64,000 bases of DNA from Providencia heimbachae ATCC 35613 (GCF_001655055.1 NZ_LXEW01000003.1:124001-188000), one strand, 5' to 3'; shown: positions 19,191-28,198, counted from the stretch's first letter. Made by a program: numbers and translations. The notes: generated by a model from the letters alone, not told the origin.

Positions 19191-20651
19191 TTATAACAAT
19201 GGGCTGAAGAAATAGCACAGGCGCTCAACCACACGATTCCAAAACGGTCGTTGTTCCCATTCCTCAATCTCTAAACGGGTAGAACGTGCGATGTAATCAT
19301 ACTGTACCAGTGTTAAATCGCTACCAAAACTTTTGTCATCAATCACAACTGTGATTTCAAAGTTTAACCACAGACTACGCATATCTAAGTTTACGGAGCC
19401 AACTAAACTTAATTCACCATCGACAAGCACGCTTTTAGTGTGTAACAAACCATCTTCAAATTGGTAAATTTTCACACCAGCTTCAAGTAATTCAGTGTAA
19501 AATGAACGACTTGCCCAACGAACAAGAAATGAATCATTTTGGCGTGGCATGATAATATTGACATCAACACCGCGCATTGCCGCTGTGCATATAGCATGTA
19601 ATAAATCGTCACTTGGCACGAAATACGGTGTTGTCATGATTAACTGCTTACGAGCAGAAAACATGGCGGTCATTAAAGATTGTTGAATAAGCTCATCAGG
19701 GAAGCCGGGTCCAGAAGCAATGACTTGGGTTGTATGACCGTTATCACGCTCAAATGGCATAATATTGGCATCAGGTGGCGGTGGCAAGACTCGCTGGCCG
19801 GTTTCCATTTCCCAGTCAAAAGCGTAAACAATGCCAAGTGTCGTACTCACAGGGCCTTCCATTCGGACAAGAATATCAATCCACTCCCCAACACCGGAAT
19901 CTTGCTTAAAATAGCGAGGGTCAACCATATTCATACTTCCGGTGTATGAAATGTAGTTATCAATAATTACTATTTTACGATGCTGGCGTAAGTCCATACG
20001 ACGCAAGAAAAAACGCATTAAATTGACTTTGAGTGACTCAACAAATTCAATGCCAGCTGCCCGCATTTTTGCTGGGTAATCACTACGAAAAAAGTGCCAG
20101 CTTCCCGCAGAGTCAACCATTATACGGCATTTCACACCCCGTTTAGCGGCATTAAGTAGGGCATCTGTAACGCCATCAACTAAACCACCTGGCTGCCAAA
20201 TATAAAACACCATTTCAATAGAATGTTGTGCGTTATTAATATCATTAACAATTGCTTTAAGTGAATCCTCGCAAGTTGTTAGCAGTTGAATTCGATTACC
20301 TTTAACGCCCGCTATACCTTGACGTTTTTCACATAACTGAAATAACGGCTCGGCAACAGGGCTATTCTCTGAGGTGAAAATATGTTTTGAATGGCGTAAA
20401 TTTTCTAACCATGTTGCGACAGAAGGCCACATATGATGGGCTTTATCAACACGGCGTTTACCTAAGTGCAATTCACCAAAGGCGACATACGCAATAATCC
20501 CCACCAAAGGAAGAATATAAATAATTAATAACCATGTCATGGCAGAAGTGACAGGCCTTCTTTTGACTAGAATACGAACGGTAATTGCAGCAATAACCAG
20601 CCAATAAAGAAAAAACAGTAGCCAGCTAACTAAGGTATAGACTGTAGCCAT
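19191..20651 (-). CDS. clsA: Cardiolipin synthase A
   Basis: ClsA condenses two phosphatidylglycerol molecules to cardiolipin and glycerol at the inner membrane. The 486-residue length equals the E. coli enzyme. Two N-terminal membrane segments (about 3-27 and 38-58) precede two phospholipase D HKD motifs. The first is H224-x-K226 leading to D231 (QHRKIVIID); the second is HTKSVLVD near 404. The GAGG ribosome-binding sequence upstream falls in the end of an ERIC repeat, which is unusual. yciU follows in the same operon. Confidence 0.96.
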   Translation of the reverse strand: MATVYTLVSWLLFFLYWLVIAAITVRILVKRRPVTSAMTWLLIIYILPLVGIIAYVAFGELHLGKRRVDKAHHMWPSVATWLENLRHSKHIFTSENSPVAEPLFQLCEKRQGIAGVKGNRIQLLTTCEDSLKAIVNDINNAQHSIEMVFYIWQPGGLVDGVTDALLNAAKRGVKCRIMVDSAGSWHFFRSDYPAKMRAAGIEFVESLKVNLMRFFLRRMDLRQHRKIVIIDNYISYTGSMNMVDPRYFKQDSGVGEWIDILVRMEGPVSTTLGIVYAFDWEMETGQRVLPPPPDANIMPFERDNGHTTQVIASGPGFPDELIQQSLMTAMFSARKQLIMTTPYFVPSDDLLHAICTAAMRGVDVNIIMPRQNDSFLVRWASRSFYTELLEAGVKIYQFEDGLLHTKSVLVDGELSLVGSVNLDMRSLWLNFEITVVIDDKSFGSDLTLVQYDYIARSTRLEIEEWEQRPFWNRVVERLCYFFSPLL

Positions 20652-20658
20652 AATTAAT

Positions 20659-20787
20659 TTTATGCCTCACTCTTCGAACCATAACGTTGTTGACTGTACT
20701 TATGTGCGCTAATTACATGCATGTATATGCGCTTAGAAACACATTTGCTTGTCGCCTAGTTACAATTCGAGTTATTTAGGGGTTATA
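20659..20787 (+). repeat. ERIC element, full length, upstream of clsA
   Basis: About 129 bases aligning end to end with the intact ERIC copy at 46674-46800. Shared blocks are ACGTTGTTG at 20684, a central ATTACATGCATGTATATG palindromic region, CGCCTAGT-ACAA, and a GAGTTATTTAG end. It is more diverged than the copies near sodC. Its left end begins eight bases from the clsA start, so it forms the clsA 5' untranslated region. Confidence 0.75.
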
Positions 20788-20791
20788 TCCG

Positions 20792-20858
20792 TTATACTTC
20801 GAACCGCAGTGTGTAAGTCACAAATGTAATACCGCGATTTAAACTATTTAGGGTAATA
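20792..20858 (+). repeat. Short internally deleted ERIC derivative
   Basis: This 67-base segment carries an ERIC-like left end (TTATACTTCGAACCGCAG) and right end (AAACTATTTAGGGTAATA) with the middle missing. Short ERIC forms near 70 bases are known in Yersinia and relatives. It abuts the full ERIC just to its left. Weaker match than the other copies. Confidence 0.5.
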
Positions 20859-21082
20859 AAGTCATTACTAAGACTAAACTTAATAGAATTTAACAAAAAT
20901 TTTCAGTAAAAGCTCAGTTAAATGCATAAATTTATAATGAAATTATAATTTCGCGGGTTTACCTTTGGCCATTGAAGCGAATTTAGCTTACCTTTTTTAA
21001 GGGAAAGTTCTTCTTGGTTCTAACAACCAAAGGCATATAATATTTTTTTCAATTTGATTACTCACCTGAAAAGGATAAAAAA

Positions 21083-21256
21083 ATGAGACGCAGTAGGCAA
21101 GAAGTTGCCCGTTGGAGGATGTTAAGACAGGCACTTCGTCGTCGCAGACGCTGGCTGGAAGGGCATTCTAGACGCAATATGCACATTTACTCAATGCGGA
21201 AAATAGACATCTATAAGCGCCGCCATTCGCTGCTATTTTCTCAATGGTGTGAATAG
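21083..21256 (+). CDS. yciY: YciY small basic protein
   Basis: A 57-residue frame follows an AAGGA site and encodes a very basic peptide. It starts MRRSRQEVARWRMLRQALRR and contains RRRRWLEGHSRRNM, then ends at TAG. E. coli YciY is also 57 residues, starts with a similar R-rich segment and has the WLEG.SRRNM motif, and it lies between cls and tonB as here. Function is unknown. Conservation of the peptide pattern between two distant enterobacteria argues that it is translated. Confidence 0.85.
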   Translation: MRRSRQEVARWRMLRQALRRRRRWLEGHSRRNMHIYSMRKIDIYKRRHSLLFSQWCE

Positions 21257-21307
21257 GGTTATTGAGGGGCATTCTCACAATTTTCACTTTGATCGATAAA
21301 CCTTATT

Positions 21308-21326
21308 GAATATGATTGCTATTTGC
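21308..21326 (+). promoter_or_regulatory. tonB: Putative Fur box in the tonB promoter
   Basis: GAATATGATTGCTATTTGC resembles the 19-base Fur consensus with mismatches. It closely resembles the tonB promoter region of E. coli as I remember it. It lies about 55-75 bases upstream of the tonB start. Iron repression of tonB is established in E. coli; here it is inferred. Confidence 0.6.
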
Positions 21327-21381
21327 ATTTAAACTAGTGGTTATATTCATTAGGTTGACAGGTGTAGGGTAGAAATTGCAT

Positions 21382-22098
21382 ATGCGTTGGATTCGTTGGG
21401 TTCTCATTATTGTCATCTCGTTATCTATTCATGCTGGGCTTGCCATGGCATGGATTTTTAATCAGCCAAATTTGGTTCGAAATCCTGAGCCCATGACTAT
21501 TGCCATGATAGCTTTTGAAGAAGAAGCGCCTGCGGCACAGCCGGTTGAGCAGGTAGAAACACCAGTCGAACCAGAACCTGAGCCAATCGTAGAACCGGAA
21601 CCTATCGTCGAGCCTGTTATTGCACTACCTGAAAAAAAACCAGAAGTGAAGAAAAAGCCTAAGCCAAAACCGAAGAAAGAAGAGAAAAAAATAAAAGAAG
21701 AGGCGAAACCAGCTGACAAGCAACTGGCCATGAATGATTCAAAATCAGATTCAAATTCGCAATCGAAAGCTGAAAAATCGAATGTGATTGCAAAGAACAA
21801 TGGTCCGGTTAATAACCAATCTACTAGTAAAAGAGGGCCGAAAGCACTTAGCAAACAAGCACCACCATACCCTGACCGTGCTCGTCGACTCGGTAAAGAA
21901 GGTTATGTTAAAGTTCGTTATGATATAGATGATGATGGGCGAGTTTCAAATATTGAGTTTGTTGAGGCCTCACCAAAAGGGTTATTTGAGCGAGACGTAA
22001 AACGCACAATGAATCGTTGGAAATTTGAAAAACAACCGGCAAAAGGTTACGTGACAGAAATTTACTTCAAGCTTGATGGTTCTGTTAGCCAAGTATAA
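21382..22098 (+). CDS. tonB: Energy transducer TonB
   Basis: TonB couples the ExbBD proton-motive force to outer-membrane receptors for siderophores and B12. The N-terminal anchor (about 5-25) contains the Ser13-xxx-His17 pair needed for coupling to ExbB/ExbD. A Pro/Glu then Pro/Lys-rich spacer (PEPEPIVEPEPIVEP, KKPKPKPKK) spans the periplasm. The C-terminal domain starts at PPYPDRARRLGKEGYVKV and ends at YFKLDGSVSQV. The ATG at 21382 is preferred; an in-frame TTG at 21376 is possible. Length is about 238 residues. A Fur-box-like site lies upstream. Confidence 0.95.
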   Translation: MRWIRWVLIIVISLSIHAGLAMAWIFNQPNLVRNPEPMTIAMIAFEEEAPAAQPVEQVETPVEPEPEPIVEPEPIVEPVIALPEKKPEVKKKPKPKPKKEEKKIKEEAKPADKQLAMNDSKSDSNSQSKAEKSNVIAKNNGPVNNQSTSKRGPKALSKQAPPYPDRARRLGKEGYVKVRYDIDDDGRVSNIEFVEASPKGLFERDVKRTMNRWKFEKQPAKGYVTEIYFKLDGSVSQV

Positions 22099-22123
22099 AC
22101 TTTTAGCGTCACCATAGAATTAA

Positions 22124-22166
22124 AAAAGCCGCTGATGAAATAAGGTTCATTTCGTCAGCGGCTTTT
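22124..22166. terminator. Bidirectional terminator between tonB and yciA
   Basis: An 18-base stem (22124-22141 with 22149-22166; core GCCGCTGA) with one wobble pair is flanked by A residues on the left and T residues on the right. It serves convergent tonB and yciA. Confidence 0.92.
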
Positions 22167-22208
22167 GTCTTTGGTTTACCCGTAAAGCTAAATTAACTCA
22201 TGTCGCCT

Positions 22209-22625
22209 TCAATCTGAACTTTCTAACTGAAAGTGTTGTTTTTCTTTAGGCAATTCACGTGGTGTACTATCGTCATTGACGGCAACATAGGTAAAAACAG
22301 CATCTGTCGCTCGATAGCGTTGGCCAACGGGTTCAGTCGCAACTTTTTTCACCCATACTTCAATATTGATGGTGATGGAGCTTTTTCCTGTTTTTAAACA
22401 ACGCGCATAGCAGCACACAACATCGCCGACAGCGACTGGTTTTTGAAATTTGATGCCGTTGACTGCCACGGTGACTACGCGGCCAAGTGCAATTTCTTTT
22501 GCTAAAATAGCACCGCCAATATCCATTTGAGACATGAGCCAGCCACCAAAAATATCACCATTGGCGTTAGTATCGGCAGGCATTGCTAGTGTACGTAAAA
22601 CAAGTTCCCCGTTTGGTAATTGCAT
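22209..22625 (-). CDS. yciA: Acyl-CoA thioesterase YciA
   Basis: This 138-residue hotdog-fold thioesterase hydrolyses short- to long-chain acyl-CoAs. The N-terminal signature ADTNANGDIFGGWLMSQMD contains the catalytic Asn/Asp region typical of the YciA family. The middle shows FQKPVAVGDVVCCYARCLKTGKSS. E. coli YciA has 132 residues and also lies beside tonB. The yciI and kch genes found nearby in E. coli are absent here. Confidence 0.94.
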   Translation of the reverse strand: MQLPNGELVLRTLAMPADTNANGDIFGGWLMSQMDIGGAILAKEIALGRVVTVAVNGIKFQKPVAVGDVVCCYARCLKTGKSSITINIEVWVKKVATEPVGQRYRATDAVFTYVAVNDDSTPRELPKEKQHFQLESSD

Positions 22626-22652
22626 ATTTAACTCTTAGTTAAAATAATAATT

Positions 22653-22730
22653 TATACTCTTCATTCTTCAATTTACTTGGATGGCGCTTTCACTCTGCGC
22701 TTACAAGCAAATTGAATTATTTGGCGTATA
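22653..22730 (+). repeat. Short internally deleted ERIC derivative
   Basis: A 78-base segment begins TATACTCTTCATTCTTCAA and ends TTGAATTATTTGGCGTATA, the two ends of a typical ERIC, with the central stem-loop largely lost. The terminal inverted repeat (TATAC...GTATA) is intact. It lies 27 bases upstream of yciA. The rest of this intergenic gap (22731-22989) is plain AT-rich sequence. Confidence 0.65.
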
Positions 22731-22989
22731 GATAATGATTGAGCGTTTATAGCAAATAATCCAAGTAAAAGTAAACTACAACAGGCTACTTTGGTATGCT
22801 TTACTTGCTAAAATGGTATTATTTATTCAACGTTGTAGTTATTGAATACAATAAATGATTTTAAATTCATCAATTAACTAAATTAATGCAAAGATTAAAC
22901 AAGAAGTGTCTTTTGCGTTTAGTCAGTTGATTAGATTGTCTATAATAAAATCATAGTGATATCTTTAAAGGTAATATAAGGGAGTTAAC

Positions 22990-23181
22990 ATGAGATTAAT
23001 ATTGGCATTATTACTGCCTTGGCTGCAGTTTTTCACAATTGGGCGACCTTTTGCTGGCATTATCTGCTTAATTCTACAACTTACGCTGATTGGCTGGATC
23101 CCTGCTGCAATTTGGTCAGTTTATGCATTATCTCAATATAACACCGATAAAAAGATCAATAAGGCATTTGGAAGAGATTGA
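22990..23181 (+). CDS. Pmp3/YqaE-like small membrane protein
   Basis: This 63-residue protein has two hydrophobic helices (about 3-18 and 23-47) separated by a short polar turn, then a charged tail (NTDKKINKAFGRD). The pattern LLLPWLQFFTIGRPFAGIICLILQ...LIGWIPAAIWSVYAL fits the Pmp3/YqaE (UPF0057) family. Members of that family affect membrane potential or salt tolerance in yeast and plants. A GGAG site precedes the ATG and a strong terminator follows, so it is likely expressed alone. The family call is moderately sure; no function should be assumed. Confidence 0.75.
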   Translation: MRLILALLLPWLQFFTIGRPFAGIICLILQLTLIGWIPAAIWSVYALSQYNTDKKINKAFGRD

Positions 23182-23200
23182 TTTTTTTAATCATAAATAA

Positions 23201-23233
23201 AAAAACCTGCCGATGAAAATGAAGCAGGTTTTT
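23201..23233. terminator. Bidirectional terminator between the mini-protein gene and yciB
   Basis: A ten-base stem AAAAACCTGC / GCAGGTTTTT with a 13-base loop is followed by further T residues. It lies between convergent genes. Confidence 0.9.
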
Positions 23234-23265
23234 TTTATTTAGGCAAATTACATAAATATACAACG

Positions 23266-23823
23266 TTATTCTTTATGTTCTTTAGCGGGCTCTTTAGTCA
23301 TGTTTTTAAAAATATAGACAACACTCAGGACGGTAAATATTAAAGTACCCACGGTGAGGCCAAAGACTTTGAAATTAACCCAAACCTCTTGCGCCATCCA
23401 AAAGGCCACATAAATATTAACCGCTGCACAAACAATAAAAAAGATAGCCCAAGCGCTGTTGAGTTTTGCCCAATAACTGTCGGCTAATTTAATTTCTTGA
23501 TTGCTACCGAGCATTCTTTGGATTAACGGTTTCTCGGTAAACCACTGGCTGATCAGTAATGCAATAGCGAAAAGCCCATAAATAATAGTGACTTTCCATT
23601 TAATAAACACATCACTGTGGAAAATAAGTGTTAATGCCGAGAACGCCATAACAATAATGCAGGTAATTTTGGCAACTTTCTCTACTTTTTTATAAATGAG
23701 GTAAGTTGCGAGTAATGCCAGTGGTGTTGCGATCATTAAGGCACCACTCGCATAGAAAATGTCGTATCGTTTATATACGATAAAAAAGATGATCAAAGGA
23801 ATAAAATCAATAAGCTGTTTCAT
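23266..23823 (-). CDS. yciB: Inner membrane-spanning protein YciB
   Basis: YciB is an intracellular-septation-related inner membrane protein that takes part in envelope synthesis and interacts with elongation and division proteins in E. coli. The 185-residue sequence has five or six hydrophobic segments. It shows the family features MKQLIDFIPLIIFFIVYKRYDIFYAS at the start and LNSAWAIFFIVCAAVNIYVA near residue 128. Both length and gene neighbourhood (yciA, yciB, yciC, ompW) fit E. coli, except for the SulP gene inserted before yciC. Confidence 0.94.
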   Translation of the reverse strand: MKQLIDFIPLIIFFIVYKRYDIFYASGALMIATPLALLATYLIYKKVEKVAKITCIIVMAFSALTLIFHSDVFIKWKVTIIYGLFAIALLISQWFTEKPLIQRMLGSNQEIKLADSYWAKLNSAWAIFFIVCAAVNIYVAFWMAQEVWVNFKVFGLTVGTLIFTVLSVVYIFKNMTKEPAKEHKE

Positions 23824-24049
23824 AGCAGTGGATACAGAGCCTCAACATGAAAATAATGGGGTAGTTTAACGTATTTCTACTTTATTTGTTAAAAGTTTGC
23901 ATCTTTTTACCAATAAACACGGCTTGTTACCAATCATATTTGCACTATTTTACTATTATTTGACTTAGTTCTAGATAAACTTGAGTAGTTCATATATATA
24001 TAGTACATAATTTTATTTAACTTATTAATTTATAGAGATTTTTCATAAT

Positions 24050-25840
24050 ATGATAAAGGCTAGGCTATTTGTCTGGATGCCAGGTTTAGAAACGCTGTTC
24101 AAATATCAACTTTCAGATTTAGGCCCTGATGTGAAGGCCGGGCTATCTGTTGCAGCGGTTGCTTTGCCTGTTGCAATAGCTTATGCCGAATTGATGGGCG
24201 TCAATGCCATTGTTGGCCTCTATGCCTGTATCTTACCCATGTTTGTTTATGCCTTATTCGGAACATCGAAGCAACTTATCATTGGCCCCGATGCTGCTAC
24301 TTGTGCGGTAATCGCAGCAGCCGTTAGTCCCTTAGCCATGGGAGACGATAATACGCGATGGCAGTTAGTTATTGTCATGAGCTTAATGACAGGGGTCTGG
24401 TGCCTTATTGCCGCAAGATTCCGTTTGGGTACCTTTGCTGATTTTTTATCTCGCCCCATATTACAAGGTTTATTAAACGGGGTTGCCTTAACTATTGTTG
24501 TTAGCCAAATAGGAAAAATTTTTGGTATTACGACACTGCCTTCTGGCTTTATTGAACGCCTAATTGCTTTTCCCACGGCATTAATTGAAACACATATTCC
24601 CACTTTATTGGTCGCTGTAGCGACATTAGCGGTGACAGTCTTTATCCGAAAAGTACGCAGCAAATGGCCATCGTTATTGATTGCAATGGTATTGGCGACG
24701 ACAGCAAGCGTATTATTTGATCTCGAAAAATATGGTATTAGCATTGTTGGAAATCTTGGTGATGGGCTTCCTTCAATTCCAATGCCTGATTTTCCACCAG
24801 GTCTAATTCGTGATCTTGTTATCCCATCCTTAAACCTTGCAGTAATAAGCTTTGTGAGTTTTATGATGACTGCGCGTAGTTTCGCCAGTAAAAATGGTTA
24901 TACCGTTGATGCAGATCAGGAGCTTCGTGCTTTAGGATTGGCTAATATCGCTTCCGCGTTATCTCAAGGCTTCGCCGTTAGCGCTGCCAGTAGCCGTACT
25001 GCGGTTAATGATATGATGGGAGGTAAAACACAATTAGTCTCAATTGTCGCTGCACTGACTATTTTAGCCGTGTTGTTATTTTCGATGGATTTACTGGGTT
25101 ATATTCCAATGCCAGCCCTTGGCATGGTATTGGTTATTTCGACTTTCTCACTGATGAGCTTCCGCAGTATTTTTTCAATGCGTAAACGTAATCGTGGTGC
25201 TTTTTTCTTATGTATTTTTACATTATGTGCAGTCTTAGTCGTCGGTCTTATTAGTGGGGTTGGGCTGGCCGTTTTATTGGGATTATTGCAGTTTATTCGA
25301 GTGATATTTCGCCCTACCGATCAGCTGTTGGGCGTTGATGAACAGGGCATGTTACACTCGATAACGAAGGATAATGAAATTAAACCGATTGAAGGCGTCT
25401 TAATTTATCGTTTTAATTCACCGTTAACGTATTTTAACGTTAACTACTTTAAAGAGCGTTTGAATAAACATTTGGATAATCAGTTAAAAAGACCTGCTTG
25501 GGTGATCGTAGATGCTGCCGTGAGCTTTACTCATAATGATGTGAGTGTCTTTTCCGCACTGAATGATATTGTGACGGCTTTAAAAGCGAAAGGGGTTACT
25601 TTGGTACTTGCTGGGCGTCGTACATCAATAAAACGCTGGTTAGAGAAAAATAAGATTAATCGTTCTGATGATGACTTATTAGTTGTTCCTGATATTTATT
25701 TTGCTATTCGACTGATACAAAGTAAGCAGCAAATACAAATTAAAAATGTCGAAGATAGAAGAGCAGAAGAGGAGTTAAAAGATAAAGAGTTGGCAGGAAC
25801 TGACAAGATAGACAAATTTTTATTATCAGACTCAGATTGA
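24050..25840 (+). CDS. SulP family anion transporter with STAS domain
   Basis: This 596-residue inner-membrane transporter of the SLC26/SulP superfamily has 10-14 hydrophobic segments over about residues 25-420. The N-terminal signature region (GLSVAAVALPVAIAYAELMGV) and the GPDAATCAV segment are characteristic. The cytoplasmic STAS domain covers about 440-570 (LIYRFNSPLTYFNV...WVIVDAAVSFTHNDVSVFSAL), followed by a charged tail. Substrates in the family include sulfate, bicarbonate and dicarboxylates; the one here cannot be told. It is not the orthologue of E. coli DauA (YchM), which is clearly different in sequence. No such gene lies between yciB and yciC in E. coli. Confidence 0.9.
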   Translation: MIKARLFVWMPGLETLFKYQLSDLGPDVKAGLSVAAVALPVAIAYAELMGVNAIVGLYACILPMFVYALFGTSKQLIIGPDAATCAVIAAAVSPLAMGDDNTRWQLVIVMSLMTGVWCLIAARFRLGTFADFLSRPILQGLLNGVALTIVVSQIGKIFGITTLPSGFIERLIAFPTALIETHIPTLLVAVATLAVTVFIRKVRSKWPSLLIAMVLATTASVLFDLEKYGISIVGNLGDGLPSIPMPDFPPGLIRDLVIPSLNLAVISFVSFMMTARSFASKNGYTVDADQELRALGLANIASALSQGFAVSAASSRTAVNDMMGGKTQLVSIVAALTILAVLLFSMDLLGYIPMPALGMVLVISTFSLMSFRSIFSMRKRNRGAFFLCIFTLCAVLVVGLISGVGLAVLLGLLQFIRVIFRPTDQLLGVDEQGMLHSITKDNEIKPIEGVLIYRFNSPLTYFNVNYFKERLNKHLDNQLKRPAWVIVDAAVSFTHNDVSVFSALNDIVTALKAKGVTLVLAGRRTSIKRWLEKNKINRSDDDLLVVPDIYFAIRLIQSKQQIQIKNVEDRRAEEELKDKELAGTDKIDKFLLSDSD

Positions 25841-25910
25841 ATTGGATATATCAAAAACCTGAATACAGATAATTCTTAAGTAATAGTACAGTATTGTAAT
25901 AATCAAGATA

Positions 25911-25935
25911 ATAAGGGCGCATAATACGCCCTTAT
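25911..25935. terminator. Terminator between the SulP gene and yciC
   Basis: A nine-base stem ATAAGGGCG / CGCCCTTAT with a seven-base loop is followed by TTT. It is placed between convergent genes and could work both ways. Confidence 0.75.
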
Positions 25936-25961
25936 TTGTGAAAACAAGGGTGATTTTTAAA

Positions 25962-26714
25962 TTAGTTTTTACCAATTAACATGTACAAGCGATAAAAGTA
26001 AATCAACGCAAAAGCAGCAATAAAGTTATTAATTAAAAATGATATCCCATTTGCCATAATGTGGTTTAACTGAATACTACTCAGTAAAACGCTGACAAGC
26101 ATTTGTGATGCCATCCAGATTAATACCATTGGTAATGCAATGCGCCAATTGGCATAAGCCATTTTCCAGCTTTTACCCATCGCACTGAAAGGATTGGTGC
26201 TTTCGCTAATTAAAATAGCCGGCGCTAAAGAGAAGCCGATAGCGAGAATAATACCGGGAATAACTATGATGGTGATGCCGAGTTGGATAAGCAACGAACA
26301 AACCACTAGTAAAAGGAACATGGAAGGGGCTTTTGCTAATGAAGATGTTATTGCTTGAACACCGGTCATTTCATCATCACGAGACATTCCAGCAATATAA
26401 GAGAGAACACCACAAATTAGGACTAAGCTACCGAGCGTTACGGACAGTATCAAACCAAAAGAAACACGCAGGATGCTACTTTTATCCTGCTCGGAAAGGC
26501 CAGTAACCCAGTCTTGTAGACCGGAATTCCCCGCTTCTATCAGCTTGCTTTGTGCTTCAACAAGAACACCAATCATTTGCTCACTCGGGATCATCAATGA
26601 ATAAATAATCAGGCTAACTGCGGTTGCTAACAGCACAATTGTGGATAGGCCACTCAGCTGATTTTTAAAAAAGTTAATGCTGTCACCGATGAGTGAATTG
26701 GCCGAAATGGACAT
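25962..26714 (-). CDS. yciC: YciC family inner membrane protein (UPF0259)
   Basis: This 250-residue polytopic protein has about six hydrophobic segments. It belongs to the YciC/UPF0259 family and E. coli YciC has 247 residues. The conserved start (MSISANSLIGDSINFFKNQ) and NPFSAMGKSWKMAYANWR near residue 180 support the call. The function is unknown. It is divergent from ompW, with a spacer of about 480 bases, as in E. coli. Confidence 0.92.
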   Translation of the reverse strand: MSISANSLIGDSINFFKNQLSGLSTIVLLATAVSLIIYSLMIPSEQMIGVLVEAQSKLIEAGNSGLQDWVTGLSEQDKSSILRVSFGLILSVTLGSLVLICGVLSYIAGMSRDDEMTGVQAITSSLAKAPSMFLLLVVCSLLIQLGITIIVIPGIILAIGFSLAPAILISESTNPFSAMGKSWKMAYANWRIALPMVLIWMASQMLVSVLLSSIQLNHIMANGISFLINNFIAAFALIYFYRLYMLIGKN

Positions 26715-27193
26715 TTAACTGCTCCTATCTACAAATGGATCAAAATTGTAGACGATTGTAACTGAGTATCCGGCTCTTAGGTAGAGAAAGATAAGAAAAG
26801 TCGGGAGGTTAGCAACAATGGACACTTATTAAGCTGATACATGGAAATATGAAGATAAAGCTTAATATCGGTAATTTATCATATTCACTTCTAGCGAGTT
26901 AATTACGCATATATTGGATTAATCATAAAATATAGTTAATTACACTTAATATGTATTTTAAATGCAACTTCAATTCAGAGGATAATATAAGAAAATAGAA
27001 AATCATTTTATATTTTCTGACTTATTTCTTAAAAATTGATTCAAATCAAAATTTAAAATAATATAAATGAAATAATAAAGTCATATTTATTGGATTGGCT
27101 ATAAATAAGTAAAAGATGTGATCTTGATTTGAACATGAATTTAAATATTACGGTATATTTTCCTAAAATAATAAAACAGGAATGGGATTAATA
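26715..27193. other. Divergent yciC-ompW regulatory spacer
   Basis: This AT-rich gap of about 480 bases holds a perfect FNR consensus at 27036-27049. Apart from that I see no reading frame, repeat or RNA gene. Confidence 0.6.
27036..27049 (+). promoter_or_regulatory. ompW: FNR site upstream of ompW
   Basis: TTGATTCAAATCAA is a perfect TTGAT-N4-ATCAA FNR consensus, centred about 150 bases upstream of the ompW start. FNR control of ompW is known in E. coli. Confidence 0.75.
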
Positions 27194-27829
27194 ATGAAAA
27201 AACTCACTGCGCTTGTCTTGGCTGCGGCAACTCTTGCTCCAGCAGTTTCAATTGCTCATGAAGCTGGCGATTTCTTATTTCGTGCAGGTACTGCAACGGT
27301 AAGACCTAACGCGGGTTCAGATAATGTCTTAGGTTATGGCTCTTTTGGCGTTAATAATGACACACAATTAGGCTTAACTTTCGGTTATATGATCACCGAT
27401 AATATTGGCGTGGAATTATTAGCAGCAACACCTTTCCAGCATAATGTTAGCTTAGGTGAATTTGGAAATATTGCATCAGTTAAACATTTACCACCAACAT
27501 TAATGGCACAATATTATTTTGGTAGCAAAGAAGATAAATTACGTCCTTATTTAGGTGCGGGTGTTAACTACACTTTTTTCTTTGATGAAAAGTTTAATTC
27601 AACTGGGAAAAGTGCACAGTTATCAGATTTAGACCTATCCAGCTCTTGGGGCTTTGCCGCACAAGCAGGTATGGACTATATGTTGACTGAAAACTGGATG
27701 CTGAACGCCTCGGTTTGGTGGATGAATATCGAGACAGATGTTAAGTTTAAAGCGGGTGGCGAACAGCAAAAAATTGATACACGTTTAGACCCATTTGTAT
27801 TTATGTTTGGTGCGGGCTACCGTTTCTAA
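27194..27829 (+). CDS. ompW: Outer membrane protein OmpW
   Basis: OmpW is an eight-stranded outer-membrane beta-barrel that forms a narrow hydrophobic channel and serves as a receptor for colicin S4 in E. coli. A start at 27182 is possible, but the ATG at 27194 gives a clean signal peptide (MKKLTALVLAAATLAPAVSIA) and 211 residues, against 212 in E. coli. The mature N-terminus HEAGDFLFRAGTATVRP and C-terminal FMFGAGYRF with its terminal Phe are typical. An FNR site upstream suggests anaerobic control. Confidence 0.96.
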   Translation: MKKLTALVLAAATLAPAVSIAHEAGDFLFRAGTATVRPNAGSDNVLGYGSFGVNNDTQLGLTFGYMITDNIGVELLAATPFQHNVSLGEFGNIASVKHLPPTLMAQYYFGSKEDKLRPYLGAGVNYTFFFDEKFNSTGKSAQLSDLDLSSSWGFAAQAGMDYMLTENWMLNASVWWMNIETDVKFKAGGEQQKIDTRLDPFVFMFGAGYRF

Positions 27830-27890
27830 ATATTTAGCAGGATGCCAAACAGGTTAATTCCTGTGACCTGAAGGATTAGGGTGTAGTAGG

Positions 27891-27920
27891 AAATCCGAGA
27901 GTATTTATATTCTCGGATTT
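27891..27920 (+). terminator. Terminator of ompW
   Basis: AAATCCGAGA (27891-27900) pairs with TCTCGGATTT (27911-27920), followed by a T-rich tail. Confidence 0.85.
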
Positions 27921-28198
27921 TTCATTTTTAACGTTCACTTAATTACAAATTCAATTTATCTCATCAAAAAATAAATAACAAATACTTCACAAAATAACCC
28001 AATAAAAATAACATAACGTTATCAATGAAATTATTTATTATGCGTTTTTATATCTTAGCTTCATTATTTTTAATGCTTAAAATTATTATTTAAATTTAAT
28101 TAAGCAGTAACACTATAATGGTATTAGATAATAATCTTATGAAAATAAATTATTGGTATTTAAATGTTGAGCCATTGCAGAAGGGATTTAATTGAATA
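27921..28198. other. AT-rich spacer between ompW and trpA
   Basis: Roughly 280 bases of very AT-rich sequence lie between the ompW and trp terminators. No gene, repeat or RNA is recognisable. Confidence 0.55.

Noticed and set aside
21462-21854. 130-residue minus-strand frame opposite tonB
   Set aside because: Its Gly/Ser-rich sequence is the reverse reading of the TonB proline-rich spacer; it has no independent support.
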